NCBI RefSeq assembly: GCF_003058195.1
Contig: NZ_QBUH01000003.1
Span: 124,001 to 188,000 of the forward strand
Source: Elizabethkingia sp. YR214
Lineage (GTDB): Bacteria > Bacteroidota > Bacteroidia > Flavobacteriales > Weeksellaceae
Reading direction: 5' to 3'
Length of the DNA stretch: 64,000 nucleotides
Shown here: piece after piece, positions 8,476 to 17,213 of the stretch
How the letters are laid out: every line of letters starts with the position of its first letter
How positions within the stretch are numbered: position 1 is the first letter of the stretch
Translations under genes and position numbers: made by a program
Notes under the pieces: generated by a model
Told to the model about the DNA's origin: nothing
The model's input: only the letters and a program-made list of their open reading frames with translations
Databases searched by the model: none

Positions 8476-11400
8476 TTATATATATAATACCTCTATTTTC
8501 CAGACTTTCTCTCCGGATTTTTCTAATGCCTTTTTATAGATATCGATTTGGGCTTCATATTTTTCCCGTTCAGCCCCCGTTTTAAAGTCTATAATAATCC
8601 AGCCTTCAGGAGCTTTTAGTAAACGGTCGGTACGCAGCAATCGAAATTCTCCCTTATCAGAAAACAGAATATCCCGTTCATTAATAACTTCATAATGACC
8701 ATCGAAATACTGTGGATATGCTTCAAATAATTTATTCAGCCTAATCTGTACAGCTTCGAATTCCGCCTGAGTAATAGTTCCGTCCAATAAATATTGTTTC
8801 AGAACATATGGCGCGTCATCTTTTGTAACAACTTTTTCCAAAATATGGTGAGTGAATATACCCGTTTTTACACTTTCATTTCGTTCCTGATAGCTTTTGG
8901 AAGGTGTAGCAATTTTTATTTCAGTACTAAAGGTTTCATCAGAAGCTCTTAAAGAACCAATGTGAAGATCTTGTCCTGTATGTTGTTTTGTTTTTTTATG
9001 CTGTTTTAGCAGATGTTTCTCATCTGTTTCAAAAAAATCGAAACTATCCTCATCAGTATTCTTTTGTCCCGCAATAAAGTCATATATTTCCAGATATCCT
9101 GAAGTTTTTCCAGGTTTCTGAATATAGAAAAACATTTGCTCTACCGCTCTTGTAGTTGCTACATACTGAATGCAAAATCTGTCGATTTTATTTTTATAAG
9201 TGTTTTCTTCATTAAAAGATGTCATACCCTGATCGTATTGTGCAAGATCTTTATTAAAAGAAGTAAGGTTTACTGTTTGTAAAGGTTGCTCTCTGGAATC
9301 CGAAATATCATACCAGTCATTAAACTGCGTATCCTTGTGGCTGTTTCTCATAGGAAGGAAAACGACAGGGAATTCAAGTCCTTTAGATTTATGAATTGTC
9401 ATCAGGTTAATGGCGTCTGTATTTTCTGAAGCCTGGATACTTATAGAATGACCTTCTTCCTGCCAGTATTGAAGGAAATCTTTCAATGTGGCCGCCATAT
9501 TTTGGAAGAAGCCATATAAAAGTTCCAGAAAATTGATGAGGTAATCAGTTTCCTTTTCTTTTACCGAAAATTCCTGTAAAATACTTTCTATAAAGCTATA
9601 GGTATTTAGATTTGGAATATCGGAAGCAAGCTTCAGTTTGTATTTTTCTTCTACTTTCTCTTGCAGAGATGAGGTGTTTTCAGCCAATAGAATATCAGAA
9701 AGCTCAGCACTGAAGTCTTCAATGCTTATGCGACCAGATTTATTCAGATAATAAAGACAAAGAACAAGGTATCTTCTGTTTTTTGGAAATGAATACCATA
9801 GCAGATACTGAATAACAGCATTGATGGTTGAAGAAAGATCCAGTGTTAATCCTTTTTCTGAAATAGTCCGGATAAATTGTTTTTCATTTTTATAATCCAC
9901 TTCCAGAGCCGAAAGCGACTGGGAGAATTTCAGAATATCATTATTACCTCGACATAAAATAGCAATATCCGAAAAGCTAAAGCCGTTGTCCAGGCATTCC
10001 TGGATATCATTTTTCATTTTTTCGGCTACATCGTCAAAGAAGACATCTGCACTATTATTTTCTACAAGGTTTATTTTTACGCGACCCGCTTTCTCCGAGT
10101 GTGGTCTCTGTTGCGCCAGAGTACCAAATATGTCCCGGTAATCTTCCTCTACAAAATCAGAAAGATACTGGTATAGTTTATTGTTAAATTCTACAATGTT
10201 ATAACTACTCCGGTAATTATGCTCCAGATTATGAATATCTGCATATCTGGGAGTCTCTTCCTTTTTATTAATAATATCCAGCATCAGTTGTGCATCTCCA
10301 CCCCGGAATCTGTATATACTCTGCTTTGGATCGCCTACAAGAGTAAAACTGGTACTTTCTTCAGAAAGAATATGATCCCGAAGAGGAAGGAAATTCTGCC
10401 ATTGCAGAAATGAAGTATCCTGAAATTCATCGAAAAAATAATGTTGATATTGCTCACCAACTTTTTCATAGATAAATGCAGAAGGCTCATCTCGAAGCTG
10501 TTCGTTGATTAATACATTGAAGCGCGAGAGCATTAACAAGTCATTCTCATCTTCAATAAATTTTAACTGATCCTGTATCTCTTTATTTACTTTCAGTGGA
10601 AGGAGAGCTGTATGGATCTTCTTCTTCTTCTCTATTTCCAGATGATTAAGAATAATGTTTTTTCTATTATCCAGCAGGATAGGGAGAATAGCTGCGATTT
10701 CATCTGCACGGTTTTTAGATTTGGCACCGGACAGCTTATTGTAGTTTTCTAAAGCCTTTTCTTCCGAGTTGGTAGGAAGGGCAGGGGATTCTGTATTCAG
10801 ATATTTCTCAAAAAAGACAGCAATACTATTTACTTTACCACCAGCAAAGTCTTCTGTTAACAAATCGCGGGACTTTATTAACTCAACAGACGAAAGAGCT
10901 CTTTCTTTAGCATCTTTCATCAGCTGTTTTATTTCTTTTCTCAACTTTTCTTTTTCATCAGAATAAGCGTCCCAGTCAAAATTCTTATTCTTTCCTAAGG
11001 TAAAATAATGAATGTCACTATTAAAGTTCTTTGCACTATCAAATAAGGTCTTCTGTAGGTTTTCCCGCTTCTGATTATCCAGATTGTAGTTGACATAATC
11101 CATAAATGCTACAGAAAGCTGTTCGTTATCACCAATCTTATCCAGTGTCTGGTCTACTGCTTCCAGAAGAAAGGGTGCCGCATTAATTTCCAGATTGAAA
11201 TTCTGAGGTAATCCCAGTTCGTAGGCAAAAGAACGAATTAATCTGGTATTGAACTTGTCAATAGTACTAATATTAAGTGCTGAATAATGATGTAGGATAT
11301 AATCCAGTAAATTTTTAGATCTGCAATGAAGGTCTTCCAGAGTCAGGTGAATGCCTTCTGCTTTCAATTCTTTCTGAATATCGGACAATGCCTGAATATC

Positions 11401-11607
11401 CATGTAACGATCCGATGTAAAATCCCCAAGCCACGACAGAATCCTTTCCTTCATTTCATTGGCTGCCTTATTGGTAAAAGTAAGCGCCAGAATATTTCGG
11501 ATAATTTCAGGTCTGTTATTGCGTAGGCAGATCTTCAGGAGATTTTTGATAAGACTATAGGTCTTCCCAGAGCCTGCAGAGGCATTTATAACGGTATAAG
11601 TGTTCAT
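8476..11607 (-). CDS. AddA/RecB-like UvrD-type helicase with C-terminal nuclease domain
   Basis: 1043-residue ATP-dependent exonuclease subunit for double-strand-break processing. Helicase motifs in order: Walker A ASAGSGKTYSL (about residue 9), DEFQDTS, GDPKQSIYRFRGGD, NYRSS, MTIHKSKGLEFPVVFLP and QYVATTRAVEQMF. The C-terminus has a RecB-family nuclease (HHILEKV, then WIIIDFKTG and QIDIYKKAL), so both activities are on one chain as in AddA. The partner AddB is usually encoded next door in other phyla but is absent here. ATG start at 11607; the rpsU promoter lies just beyond. Confidence 0.88.
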   Translation of the reverse strand: MNTYTVINASAGSGKTYSLIKNLLKICLRNNRPEIIRNILALTFTNKAANEMKERILSWLGDFTSDRYMDIQALSDIQKELKAEGIHLTLEDLHCRSKNLLDYILHHYSALNISTIDKFNTRLIRSFAYELGLPQNFNLEINAAPFLLEAVDQTLDKIGDNEQLSVAFMDYVNYNLDNQKRENLQKTLFDSAKNFNSDIHYFTLGKNKNFDWDAYSDEKEKLRKEIKQLMKDAKERALSSVELIKSRDLLTEDFAGGKVNSIAVFFEKYLNTESPALPTNSEEKALENYNKLSGAKSKNRADEIAAILPILLDNRKNIILNHLEIEKKKKIHTALLPLKVNKEIQDQLKFIEDENDLLMLSRFNVLINEQLRDEPSAFIYEKVGEQYQHYFFDEFQDTSFLQWQNFLPLRDHILSEESTSFTLVGDPKQSIYRFRGGDAQLMLDIINKKEETPRYADIHNLEHNYRSSYNIVEFNNKLYQYLSDFVEEDYRDIFGTLAQQRPHSEKAGRVKINLVENNSADVFFDDVAEKMKNDIQECLDNGFSFSDIAILCRGNNDILKFSQSLSALEVDYKNEKQFIRTISEKGLTLDLSSTINAVIQYLLWYSFPKNRRYLVLCLYYLNKSGRISIEDFSAELSDILLAENTSSLQEKVEEKYKLKLASDIPNLNTYSFIESILQEFSVKEKETDYLINFLELLYGFFQNMAATLKDFLQYWQEEGHSISIQASENTDAINLMTIHKSKGLEFPVVFLPMRNSHKDTQFNDWYDISDSREQPLQTVNLTSFNKDLAQYDQGMTSFNEENTYKNKIDRFCIQYVATTRAVEQMFFYIQKPGKTSGYLEIYDFIAGQKNTDEDSFDFFETDEKHLLKQHKKTKQHTGQDLHIGSLRASDETFSTEIKIATPSKSYQERNESVKTGIFTHHILEKVVTKDDAPYVLKQYLLDGTITQAEFEAVQIRLNKLFEAYPQYFDGHYEVINERDILFSDKGEFRLLRTDRLLKAPEGWIIIDFKTGAEREKYEAQIDIYKKALEKSGEKVWKIEVLYI

Positions 11608-11646
11608 TAAAGAATTGAGAATTAAGGTTTAAATTTAAAAATAAAT

Positions 11647-11676
11647 TTGCGCTTTCAGAAATTTTATTTACTTTTG
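11647..11676 (+). promoter_or_regulatory. Promoter of rpsU
   Basis: TTG at 11647-11649, 19 bases, then TACTTTTG at 11669-11676: a textbook Bacteroidetes -33/-7 pair. The start site would be near 11682, 18 bases before the ATG. Confidence 0.7.
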
Positions 11677-11699
11677 CATTCGAAAATGAGATGTAAAAT

Positions 11700-11897
11700 A
11701 TGTTAATAATTCCAGTAAAAGACGGAGAATCTATCGATAGAGCTCTAAAGAAGTACAAAAGAAAATTTGATAAAACAGGTGTTGTAAGAAAGCTAAGAGC
11801 TAGACAACAGTTTGTTAAACCTTCTGTGACTCATAGACAAAAGATTCAAAAAGCAGCTCACAAGCAAAGAGGCGTTAGCCAGGAAGAACAAGCATAA
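11700..11897 (+). CDS. rpsU: 30S ribosomal protein S21
   Basis: 65-residue basic protein starting MLIIPVKDGESIDRALKKYK, diagnostic of bS21. In Bacteroidetes, bS21 with bS6 and bS18 is reported to help hide the anti-Shine-Dalgarno end of 16S rRNA, which fits the absence of Shine-Dalgarno boxes in this window. It has its own promoter and terminator and sits upstream of xerC and hpf, the usual flavobacterial order. Confidence 0.97.
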   Translation: MLIIPVKDGESIDRALKKYKRKFDKTGVVRKLRARQQFVKPSVTHRQKIQKAAHKQRGVSQEEQA

Positions 11898-11924
11898 GCC
11901 AATTTTTCCAGGTTTATTAGATAC

Positions 11925-11960
11925 AATCACTTTCCGAATGTTTATATTTGGAAAGTGATT
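11925..11960 (+). terminator. Terminator of rpsU
   Basis: Perfect 11-bp stem AATCACTTTCC (11925-11935) with GGAAAGTGATT (11950-11960), 14-base loop, then TTATTTTAT. Confidence 0.65.
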
Positions 11961-11976
11961 TTATTTTATAGCTATT

Positions 11977-12867
11977 ATGACACTCATAGATAAGTTTCTC
12001 GAATATATAAGAGTTGAGAAGCGCTACTCGGAAAACACAGTTACGAGTTACAAAAAAGATCTCCATGATTTTATAGCTTTTCTCATGGATACGGAAGGGA
12101 TAGAAGACACGTTACGGGTTGATAAAAAGATTGTACGGAACTTTATTATATCTCTGAACGAAAAAAAGCTTACCAATAGAAGTATAAATCGCAAACTGTC
12201 CAGTCTGCGGAGCTACTATTTGTTCCTGATGAAGGTAGGAGATATTAAAGTATCACCACTGGAAGCAATAGATTCTTTAAAGTTCTATGCCGAAAAGCAG
12301 ATTCCGATGTCTCAGGAAGAGATGGAGGAGCTACAGCAGGTTTTTACAGAAAAGCCGGATATCCTTACAAAAGCAATTATCGAAACCCTTTATCAGACCG
12401 GAATGAGAAAGTCTGAATTGTGTACACTTCAGTTTCATGATGTGGATTTTAGCAGCCGGATCCTGAAAGTACATGGCAAAGGAAATAAACAAAGACAGAT
12501 TCCGATGTCTCCGGATCTGGAAAATATCCTTCAGGAATACCTTACGGAAAGGAATTCTCTACCTGATTATAATCATCTCTTTTTTGTCAATCACAGAGGG
12601 AAGAAACTGACTGAAAAGTTTGTTTATTCCAAAGTAAACTTCTATCTTAGTTATGTTAGTTCTAAGAAGAAGAAAAGCCCGCATATGCTTCGGCATAGTT
12701 TCGCAACACATGTGCTGGATAACGGTGCGGAGATATTCGCGGTAAAAGAAATCTTAGGTCATGCTAGCCTTGCAAGTACGCAAGTGTACACTAATGCAAG
12801 TATTGAACAGTTGAAAAAAGTGATTAACCAGGCTCATCCAAGAGCCACAAAAAAAGATGAATTATGA
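11977..12867 (+). CDS. Tyrosine recombinase XerC/XerD type
   Basis: 296 residues with an N-terminal SAM-like DNA-binding domain (about 1-95) and a C-terminal catalytic domain. Catalytic residues are visible: Arg in TGMRKSELCTL, Lys in KVHGKGNKQRQIP, HxxR in PHMLRHSFATH, His in LGHASLASTQVY, and Tyr in that same VYTN segment. Size and motifs are those of housekeeping Xer recombinases that resolve chromosome dimers at dif. The position between rpsU and hpf is a conserved flavobacterial setting and argues against a phage integrase. Its stop overlaps the hpf ATG by 4 bases (ATGA). Confidence 0.9.
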   Translation: MTLIDKFLEYIRVEKRYSENTVTSYKKDLHDFIAFLMDTEGIEDTLRVDKKIVRNFIISLNEKKLTNRSINRKLSSLRSYYLFLMKVGDIKVSPLEAIDSLKFYAEKQIPMSQEEMEELQQVFTEKPDILTKAIIETLYQTGMRKSELCTLQFHDVDFSSRILKVHGKGNKQRQIPMSPDLENILQEYLTERNSLPDYNHLFFVNHRGKKLTEKFVYSKVNFYLSYVSSKKKKSPHMLRHSFATHVLDNGAEIFAVKEILGHASLASTQVYTNASIEQLKKVINQAHPRATKKDEL

Positions 12868-13154
12868 AAATTACTGTACAATCCTTTGGATTAACCCCTC
12901 ATGCTCCGTTAGAAGAACATATTGAGAAAAAAGTAAACAAGCTGGAAACATTCTATGACAGAATTCAGGCATGTAAAGTTCTTTTGAAAGTTGAAAATAC
13001 AGCGGATAAAGAAAATAAAACTGCCGAGGTTATTTTGGATATTCCGGGGGAAGATATCGTTGTTAAGAAAACATCGGCAAGTTTTGAGGAAAGTATTGAC
13101 AGTTGCGTGGATGCGGCTAAAAAGCTGTTAATCAAGAAAAAAGAAACTGCGTAG
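12864..13154 (+). CDS. hpf: Ribosome hibernation-promoting factor / RaiA family
   Basis: 96-residue short-form HPF: MKITVQSFGLTPHAPLEEHI opens the beta-alpha-beta fold, and the C-terminus is lysine-rich (AAKKLLIKKKETA). Members bind the 30S decoding region and form inactive ribosome dimers or protect stalled ribosomes in slow growth. There is no long-form C-terminal domain. Translationally coupled to xerC through an ATGA overlap and followed by the tRNA cluster. Confidence 0.88.
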   Translation: MKITVQSFGLTPHAPLEEHIEKKVNKLETFYDRIQACKVLLKVENTADKENKTAEVILDIPGEDIVVKKTSASFEESIDSCVDAAKKLLIKKKETA

Positions 13155-13186
13155 AAAAAAAAATGAAAAAAAGTTTAAAATAATTT

Positions 13187-13216
13187 TGAAGATTTCAAAA
13201 AAACGTTCTATATTTG
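13187..13216 (+). promoter_or_regulatory. Promoter of the tRNA-Thr/tRNA-Tyr genes
   Basis: TTG 13187-13189, 19 bases, TATATTTG 13209-13216. Predicted start near 13222, about 46 bases before the first tRNA. Confidence 0.65.
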
Positions 13217-13267
13217 CACTCGCAAAACGGATACAAATATAGATTAGTTGTTCTTTTGAAATCTTTT

Positions 13268-13341
13268 GCCTCCATAGCTCAGTTGGCCAGAGCACGTGAT
13301 TTGTAATCTCGGGGTCGTGGGTTCGAATCCCTCTGGAGGCT
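13268..13341 (+). tRNA. tRNA-Thr (TGT)
   Basis: Acceptor GCCTCCA (13268-13274) pairs with TGGAGGC (13334-13340); discriminator T. The anticodon loop is TTTGTAA with TGT at 13302-13304. The T loop GTTCGAATC is standard. CCA is not encoded. One T-T mismatch sits in the anticodon stem. Confidence 0.95.
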
Positions 13342-13361
13342 CAATATATTTAAAAAAAACT

Positions 13362-13444
13362 GGGGAGATACCAGAGCGGCCAAATGGGACGGACTGTAAC
13401 TCCGTTGTCGTGAGACTTCGCAGGTTCGAATCCTGCTCTCCCCA
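13362..13444 (+). tRNA. tRNA-Tyr (GTA)
   Basis: Acceptor GGGGAGA (13362-13368) pairs with TCTCCCC (13437-13443), discriminator A. Anticodon GTA at 13396-13398. The 83-base length and long variable arm are as expected for a bacterial class II tRNA-Tyr. Confidence 0.95.
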
Positions 13445-13461
13445 CAATTTTTAAATAAAAT

Positions 13462-13491
13462 TTGCAGTTTTGAATTTTTGTTGTATATTTG
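13462..13491 (+). promoter_or_regulatory. Second promoter inside the tRNA cluster
   Basis: TTG 13462-13464, 19 bases, TATATTTG 13484-13491, placed between tRNA-Tyr and tRNA-Gly; the start would be near 13498. Confidence 0.6.
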
Positions 13492-13532
13492 CAAACGCTT
13501 ACCAACAGGCGTAAATATTCAAAACTTAATAA

Positions 13533-13605
13533 GCGGAAGTAGCTCAGTTGGTAGAGCGTCAGCCTTCCAAGCTGAATGTCGCGGGTTCGACCCCCGTCTT
13601 CCGCT
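13533..13605 (+). tRNA. tRNA-Gly (TCC)
   Basis: Acceptor GCGGAAG (13533-13539) pairs with CTTCCGC (13598-13604), discriminator T. Anticodon TCC at 13566-13568 in loop CTTCCAA. Confidence 0.95.
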
Positions 13606-13613
13606 CAAGAAAA

Positions 13614-13642
13614 AAATCACAAACCCTTGCGGAATGTGATTT
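13614..13642 (+). terminator. Hairpin with T run between tRNA-Gly and tRNA-Thr
   Basis: AAATCACA (13614-13621) pairs with TGTGATTT (13635-13642), followed by further T. It has the shape of an intrinsic terminator, yet tRNA-Thr(GGT) begins only 10 bases later with no promoter between, so partial read-through or processing is possible. Confidence 0.5.
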
Positions 13643-13652
13643 TTTTTTACCT

Positions 13653-13724
13653 GCCGATATAGCTCAGGGGTAGAGCGCTTCCTTGGTAAGGAAGAGGCCT
13701 CGGGTTCAAATCCCGATATTGGCT
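13653..13724 (+). tRNA. tRNA-Thr (GGT)
   Basis: Acceptor GCCGATA (13653-13659) pairs with TATTGGC (13717-13723) with one G-T wobble; discriminator T. Anticodon GGT at 13685-13687 in loop TTGGTAA. Second threonine tRNA of the cluster, with a different anticodon. Confidence 0.94.
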
Positions 13725-13881
13725 CAGTGCAAAGATTGGAAGTCTTCTCTTAATGAATGGGAGGGTTTTTTGTTAAAGCTCATTTAGTCTTTTTGTTTTT
13801 AAGAAGATTTTTGAAAGTATTTAGAAAACCTTTTGTGTTTTTTAAGGAATAAAATAGATATAAAATTTTTCAAAAAAAATT

Positions 13882-13908
13882 TTGTTATCTAAAAAATGAC
13901 TATATTTG
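13882..13908 (+). promoter_or_regulatory. Promoter of tuf
   Basis: TTTG at 13881-13884 and a perfect TATATTTG at 13901-13908. The spacing of 16 is slightly short. The leader to the ATG is about 39 bases. Confidence 0.55.
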
Positions 13909-13952
13909 CACACTGAAAAAAATCAATTAGTTAATAATTAAACATTAAGATC

Positions 13953-15140
13953 ATGGCAAAGGAAACGTTTAATCGTAACAAACCACACCTTAACATTGGT
14001 ACTATTGGTCACGTTGACCATGGTAAAACTACTTTGACTGCTGCTATCAGTAAAGTATTATCAGATAAAGGTCTTGCTGAGAAAAAAGACTTCTCTGCAA
14101 TTGACTCTGCACCTGAAGAAAAAGAAAGAGGTATTACTATCAATACTGCACACATCGAGTATGAAACTGAAAACAGACACTATGCTCACGTTGACTGTCC
14201 AGGTCACGCCGACTATGTAAAAAACATGGTAACTGGTGCTGCTCAAATGGACGGAGCTATCTTAGTATGTGCTGCTACAGATGGTCCTATGCCTCAAACT
14301 AGAGAACACATCCTACTTTGCCGTCAGGTAAACGTACCTAGAATTGTTGTGTTCATGAACAAAGTTGACATGGTAGATGATCCAGAATTGTTAGAGCTTG
14401 TTGAGCTTGAACTTAGAGATCTATTATCTACTTACGAATATGATGGTGATAACTCTCCAGTAATTCAAGGTTCTGCTCTTGGTGCTCTTAACGGAGATGA
14501 GAAATGGGTAGCTACTGTAGATGCTCTAATGGAAGCTGTTGATACTTGGATCGAGCAACCAGTAAGAGATTCTGATAAGCCATTCCTTATGCCAATCGAA
14601 GACGTATTCTCTATTACAGGTAGAGGTACTGTTGCAACTGGTAGAATTGAGGCTGGTGTAATTAACACAGGTGATCCTGTTGACATCGTAGGTATGGGTG
14701 ACGAGAAGTTAACTTCTACTATTACAGGTGTTGAGATGTTTAGAAAAATCCTAGACAGAGGTGAAGCTGGTGATAACGTAGGTCTATTGTTGAGAGGTAT
14801 TGAAAAAACTGACATCAAGAGAGGTATGGTTATCGCTAAGAAAGATTCAGTTAAGCCACACAAGAAATTCAAAGCTGAGGTTTATATCCTTTCTAAAGAA
14901 GAAGGTGGACGTCACACTCCATTCCACAACAAATACCGTCCTCAGTTCTATGTAAGAACTACTGACGTTACAGGTGAAATCTTCTTACCAGAAGGTGTAG
15001 AAATGGTAATGCCTGGTGATAACTTAACTATCACTGTAGAATTGTTACAACCAATCGCTCTTAACGACGGACTTAGATTCGCGATCAGAGAAGGTGGTAG
15101 AACAGTAGGTGCTGGTCAGGTTACTGAAATCTTAGACTAA
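13953..15140 (+). CDS. tuf: Elongation factor Tu
   Basis: 395-residue GTPase that brings aminoacyl-tRNA to the ribosome. G motifs are intact: [10 protein letters not shown] (P loop, about residue 19), DCPGHADYV (G3) and MNKVDM (G4). Domain 2 starts near 210 and domain 3 near 305, ending AGQVTEILD. Codon choice is strongly biased, as expected for a highly expressed gene. It has its own promoter, a terminator follows, and tRNA-Trp, secE and nusG continue the order. Confidence 0.99.
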   Translation: MAKETFNRNKPHLNIGTIGHVDHGKTTLTAAISKVLSDKGLAEKKDFSAIDSAPEEKERGITINTAHIEYETENRHYAHVDCPGHADYVKNMVTGAAQMDGAILVCAATDGPMPQTREHILLCRQVNVPRIVVFMNKVDMVDDPELLELVELELRDLLSTYEYDGDNSPVIQGSALGALNGDEKWVATVDALMEAVDTWIEQPVRDSDKPFLMPIEDVFSITGRGTVATGRIEAGVINTGDPVDIVGMGDEKLTSTITGVEMFRKILDRGEAGDNVGLLLRGIEKTDIKRGMVIAKKDSVKPHKKFKAEVYILSKEEGGRHTPFHNKYRPQFYVRTTDVTGEIFLPEGVEMVMPGDNLTITVELLQPIALNDGLRFAIREGGRTVGAGQVTEILD

Positions 15141-15155
15141 GATTTAAAATAATAT

Positions 15156-15186
15156 AAAGCTTCCGCAAGGAAACTTGCGGAGCTTT
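15156..15186 (+). terminator. Terminator of tuf
   Basis: A 13-bp stem (15156-15169 with 15174-15186, one bulged T) around a GAAA tetraloop, followed by only a short T run. tRNA-Trp begins 6 bases later, so the tRNA may depend on read-through. Confidence 0.6.
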
Positions 15187-15192
15187 TAATCT

Positions 15193-15263
15193 ACGGGCAT
15201 CGTCCAATGGTAGGATACCGGTCTCCAAAACCGTTGATCTGGGTTCGAATCCTAGTGCCCGTG
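15193..15263 (+). tRNA. tRNA-Trp (CCA)
   Basis: Acceptor ACGGGCA (15193-15199) pairs with TGCCCGT (15256-15262), discriminator G. Anticodon CCA at 15225-15227 in loop CTCCAAA. Located between tuf and secE as usual in Flavobacteriia. Confidence 0.96.
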
Positions 15264-15273
15264 CAAATTAATA

Positions 15274-15480
15274 ATGATGAGTTTAATAAGTTTTCTTAAA
15301 GATTCTTTCATAGAATTTAAAGATAAGGTAGAATGGCCAAAGTGGCCTCAGTTGCAGTCTTCTACTACGGTAGTTGCTATAGCTACTATTCTGCTTGCTA
15401 TTTTTACTTTCGGGATAGATACACTTTTTAGTGAGGCTATCAAGAATATTTATACTCTATTAATTGGTGCTTTTAACTAA
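15274..15480 (+). CDS. secE: Preprotein translocase subunit SecE
   Basis: 68-residue single-span membrane protein. The amphipathic SecE signature FIEFKDKVEWPKWPQLQSST is followed by one hydrophobic helix (about residues 31-55). It is an essential part of the SecYEG channel. It follows tRNA-Trp by 10 bases and precedes nusG by 12, so all three are probably cotranscribed. An ATG at 15277 is an equally possible start. Confidence 0.93.
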   Translation: MMSLISFLKDSFIEFKDKVEWPKWPQLQSSTTVVAIATILLAIFTFGIDTLFSEAIKNIYTLLIGAFN

Positions 15481-15492
15481 AAATTATTTTCT

Positions 15493-16035
15493 ATGAGCGA
15501 ATTGAAATGGTATGTCATAAAAGCTATCAGTGGTCAGGAAAATAAAGTTAAGAACTATATTGAAACTGAAGTTAAAAGACTTAGTCTGGAAAAAGACGTA
15601 TCGCAGGTAGTAATACCAATGGAGAAGGTTATCCAGATGAGAAATGGTAAGAAAGTTCCAAAAGAGAGACCTTACTATCCAGGTTATATTATGATTGAGG
15701 CAAACCTTGTTGGAGAGATTCCTCACATCATTAAAAACATTCCGGGAGTGATTTCATTCTTAAGCTTAACAAAAGGAGGAGATCCAGTTCCGATGCGTAA
15801 AGCTGAAGTGAACAAAATGCTTGGAAGAATGGATGAGTTGTCCGAGTTTGCACAAGATGCAGGTATCCCTTACACAGTAGGAGAGAATGTAAAAGTAATC
15901 GACGGACCTTTCAACGGATTCAACGGAACAATCGAAAAGATCCACGAAGACAAAAAGAAACTAGAAGTTATGGTTCTTATCTTCGGAAGAAAGACTCCAC
16001 TAGAACTAAACTACATGCAAGTAGAAAAGAACTAA
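15493..16035 (+). CDS. nusG: Transcription termination/antitermination protein NusG
   Basis: 180 residues. The NGN domain opens with ELKWYVIKAISGQENKVKNY and includes RPYYPGYIMIE. The C-terminal KOW domain is GENVKVIDGPFNGFNGTIEK (about 133-152) and ends ELNYMQVEKN. It binds RNA polymerase and couples it to Rho or the ribosome. In most bacteria nusG is followed directly by rplK; here a terminator and three unrelated genes intervene. Confidence 0.97.
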   Translation: MSELKWYVIKAISGQENKVKNYIETEVKRLSLEKDVSQVVIPMEKVIQMRNGKKVPKERPYYPGYIMIEANLVGEIPHIIKNIPGVISFLSLTKGGDPVPMRKAEVNKMLGRMDELSEFAQDAGIPYTVGENVKVIDGPFNGFNGTIEKIHEDKKKLEVMVLIFGRKTPLELNYMQVEKN

Positions 16036-16053
16036 GGTTCTTGAAAATATATA

Positions 16054-16080
16054 AACCGAAAGTTATGCTTTCGGTTTTTT
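16054..16080 (+). terminator. Terminator of nusG
   Basis: 9-bp stem AACCGAAAG (16054-16062) with CTTTCGGTT (16068-16076), followed by T residues. It shows that the secE-nusG transcript ends before the inserted block. Confidence 0.75.
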
Positions 16081-16182
16081 TATGTCCGTTTGTTATCTTG
16101 TTTTGTATTCTATGGCACGAGCTGTTTCAAGATCTAACGTAGATTATATCTATGTTCGGAATTAATATAGTATGGTAGAAAT

Positions 16183-16217
16183 AAAAAGACTGTCATCAGT
16201 ATCCTGAGACAGCCTTT
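16183..16217 (-). terminator. Probable terminator downstream of the OmpW gene
   Basis: AAAGACTGTC (16185-16194) pairs with GACAGCCTTT (16208-16217) with one mismatch; minus-strand T run at 16183-16187. It lies 120 bases past the OmpW stop. Nothing else is evident between 16081 and 16340. Confidence 0.45.
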
Positions 16218-16340
16218 CTATCAATTAGCCAGTTTTAACTCTTAAAAATGTCCTTGAATTTTTGCTATTACTTATCTTAAAGTCGTTGGTAACTGAATAG
16301 CATTGGCTATTGATATTTATAAATAGCGAGTTTAGTTCAT

Positions 16341-16946
16341 CTAAAATTTCATTCCCACACCAAATCCCCATAAGAATGGGTCCAATGTTACTTTTGCAGG
16401 AATATTAGTTCCGGAAGCATCTACTGTTACATCAGTTTTCAGGAATATCTTTTTCATATCGAAGTTGACAAAAAACTTATCATTGATCATATAATCTATA
16501 CCTCCCTGTAATGCAAAACCTGCATTGTTTTTGTAATCCACATGGGTAACATCACCAGGCTTGGAACTGTAGAAGAAAGTATAGTTAATACCAGCACCTA
16601 CATATGGCTTTATTGTTTTTGTCGGATAGAAGTGGTATTGAAGTGTAAGAGTTGGTGGCAACAACCATACGCTACCCAGATTTACATTTCCCAAAGAAGT
16701 GTTCTCAGCATTTACATTATGCTTTGTAGTTCCCAGAATTAATTCTGCTGCGATATTCTTATTGAAAAAATAGGTGAAATCCACTTCAGGAATATAAGAG
16801 TTGGAAACATTTGCATTTCCCCCGATTACATCAATAGTAGATTTCTCATTAGGCTGAACGCTAATTCCTCTTAATCTTACCTGCCAGCTCTGAGCGCTCG
16901 CTCCCACTGATAAAAATAATCCTGCTAAAATAAAATACTTGTTCAT
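16341..16946 (-). CDS. OmpW-family outer-membrane beta-barrel protein
   Basis: 201 residues with a signal peptide (MNKYFILAGLFLSVGASAQ). The OmpW hallmark GSVWLLPPTLTLQYHF lies near residue 92, followed by TIKPYVGAGINYTFF, and the chain ends in Phe (VGMKF) like many barrel proteins. OmpW proteins form small 8-stranded barrels with a hydrophobic channel. This is the first of three genes that separate nusG from rplK. It has its own terminator; no regulatory site is clear. Confidence 0.9.
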   Translation of the reverse strand: MNKYFILAGLFLSVGASAQSWQVRLRGISVQPNEKSTIDVIGGNANVSNSYIPEVDFTYFFNKNIAAELILGTTKHNVNAENTSLGNVNLGSVWLLPPTLTLQYHFYPTKTIKPYVGAGINYTFFYSSKPGDVTHVDYKNNAGFALQGGIDYMINDKFFVNFDMKKIFLKTDVTVDASGTNIPAKVTLDPFLWGFGVGMKF

Positions 16947-17162
16947 CTTTTAAATAATTCATTGTTTACAGTGCTAAATTATATATTAATTATAGTGGTT
17001 GTTTAATGATATTTTTCATAGGGAATAATCATGTGCTGAAAATCATGCAATAGAAGTTTTTCTACTAAAGAAAATTTGAATCAGTAGTTATAGGTCAGAT
17101 ATAAGTTTTAACTTTTACATTTTTTGGTTTTCAACTAGTGAGATAATTCTTAATAAATGACT

Positions 17163-17191
17163 AAAAAAAGACCTTCTCTACAGAAGGTCTT
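17163..17191 (-). terminator. Terminator of the HxlR gene
   Basis: 10-bp perfect stem AAGACCTTCT (17168-17177) with AGAAGGTCTT (17182-17191), loop CTAC, with a minus-strand U run from 17163-17169. Confidence 0.75.
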
Positions 17192-17213
17192 ATATAAATT
17201 AATGTTGTGTTTT

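Noticed and set aside
11977-12867. Phage or mobile integrase
   Set aside because: Size, catalytic motifs and the position between rpsU and hpf fit a housekeeping Xer recombinase; no attachment-site repeats at the tRNAs were found.
13244-13494. Minus-strand frames of 67 and 71 residues
   Set aside because: They cover the two tRNA genes (Thr, Tyr) in antisense; the tRNA cloverleaf evidence is decisive.
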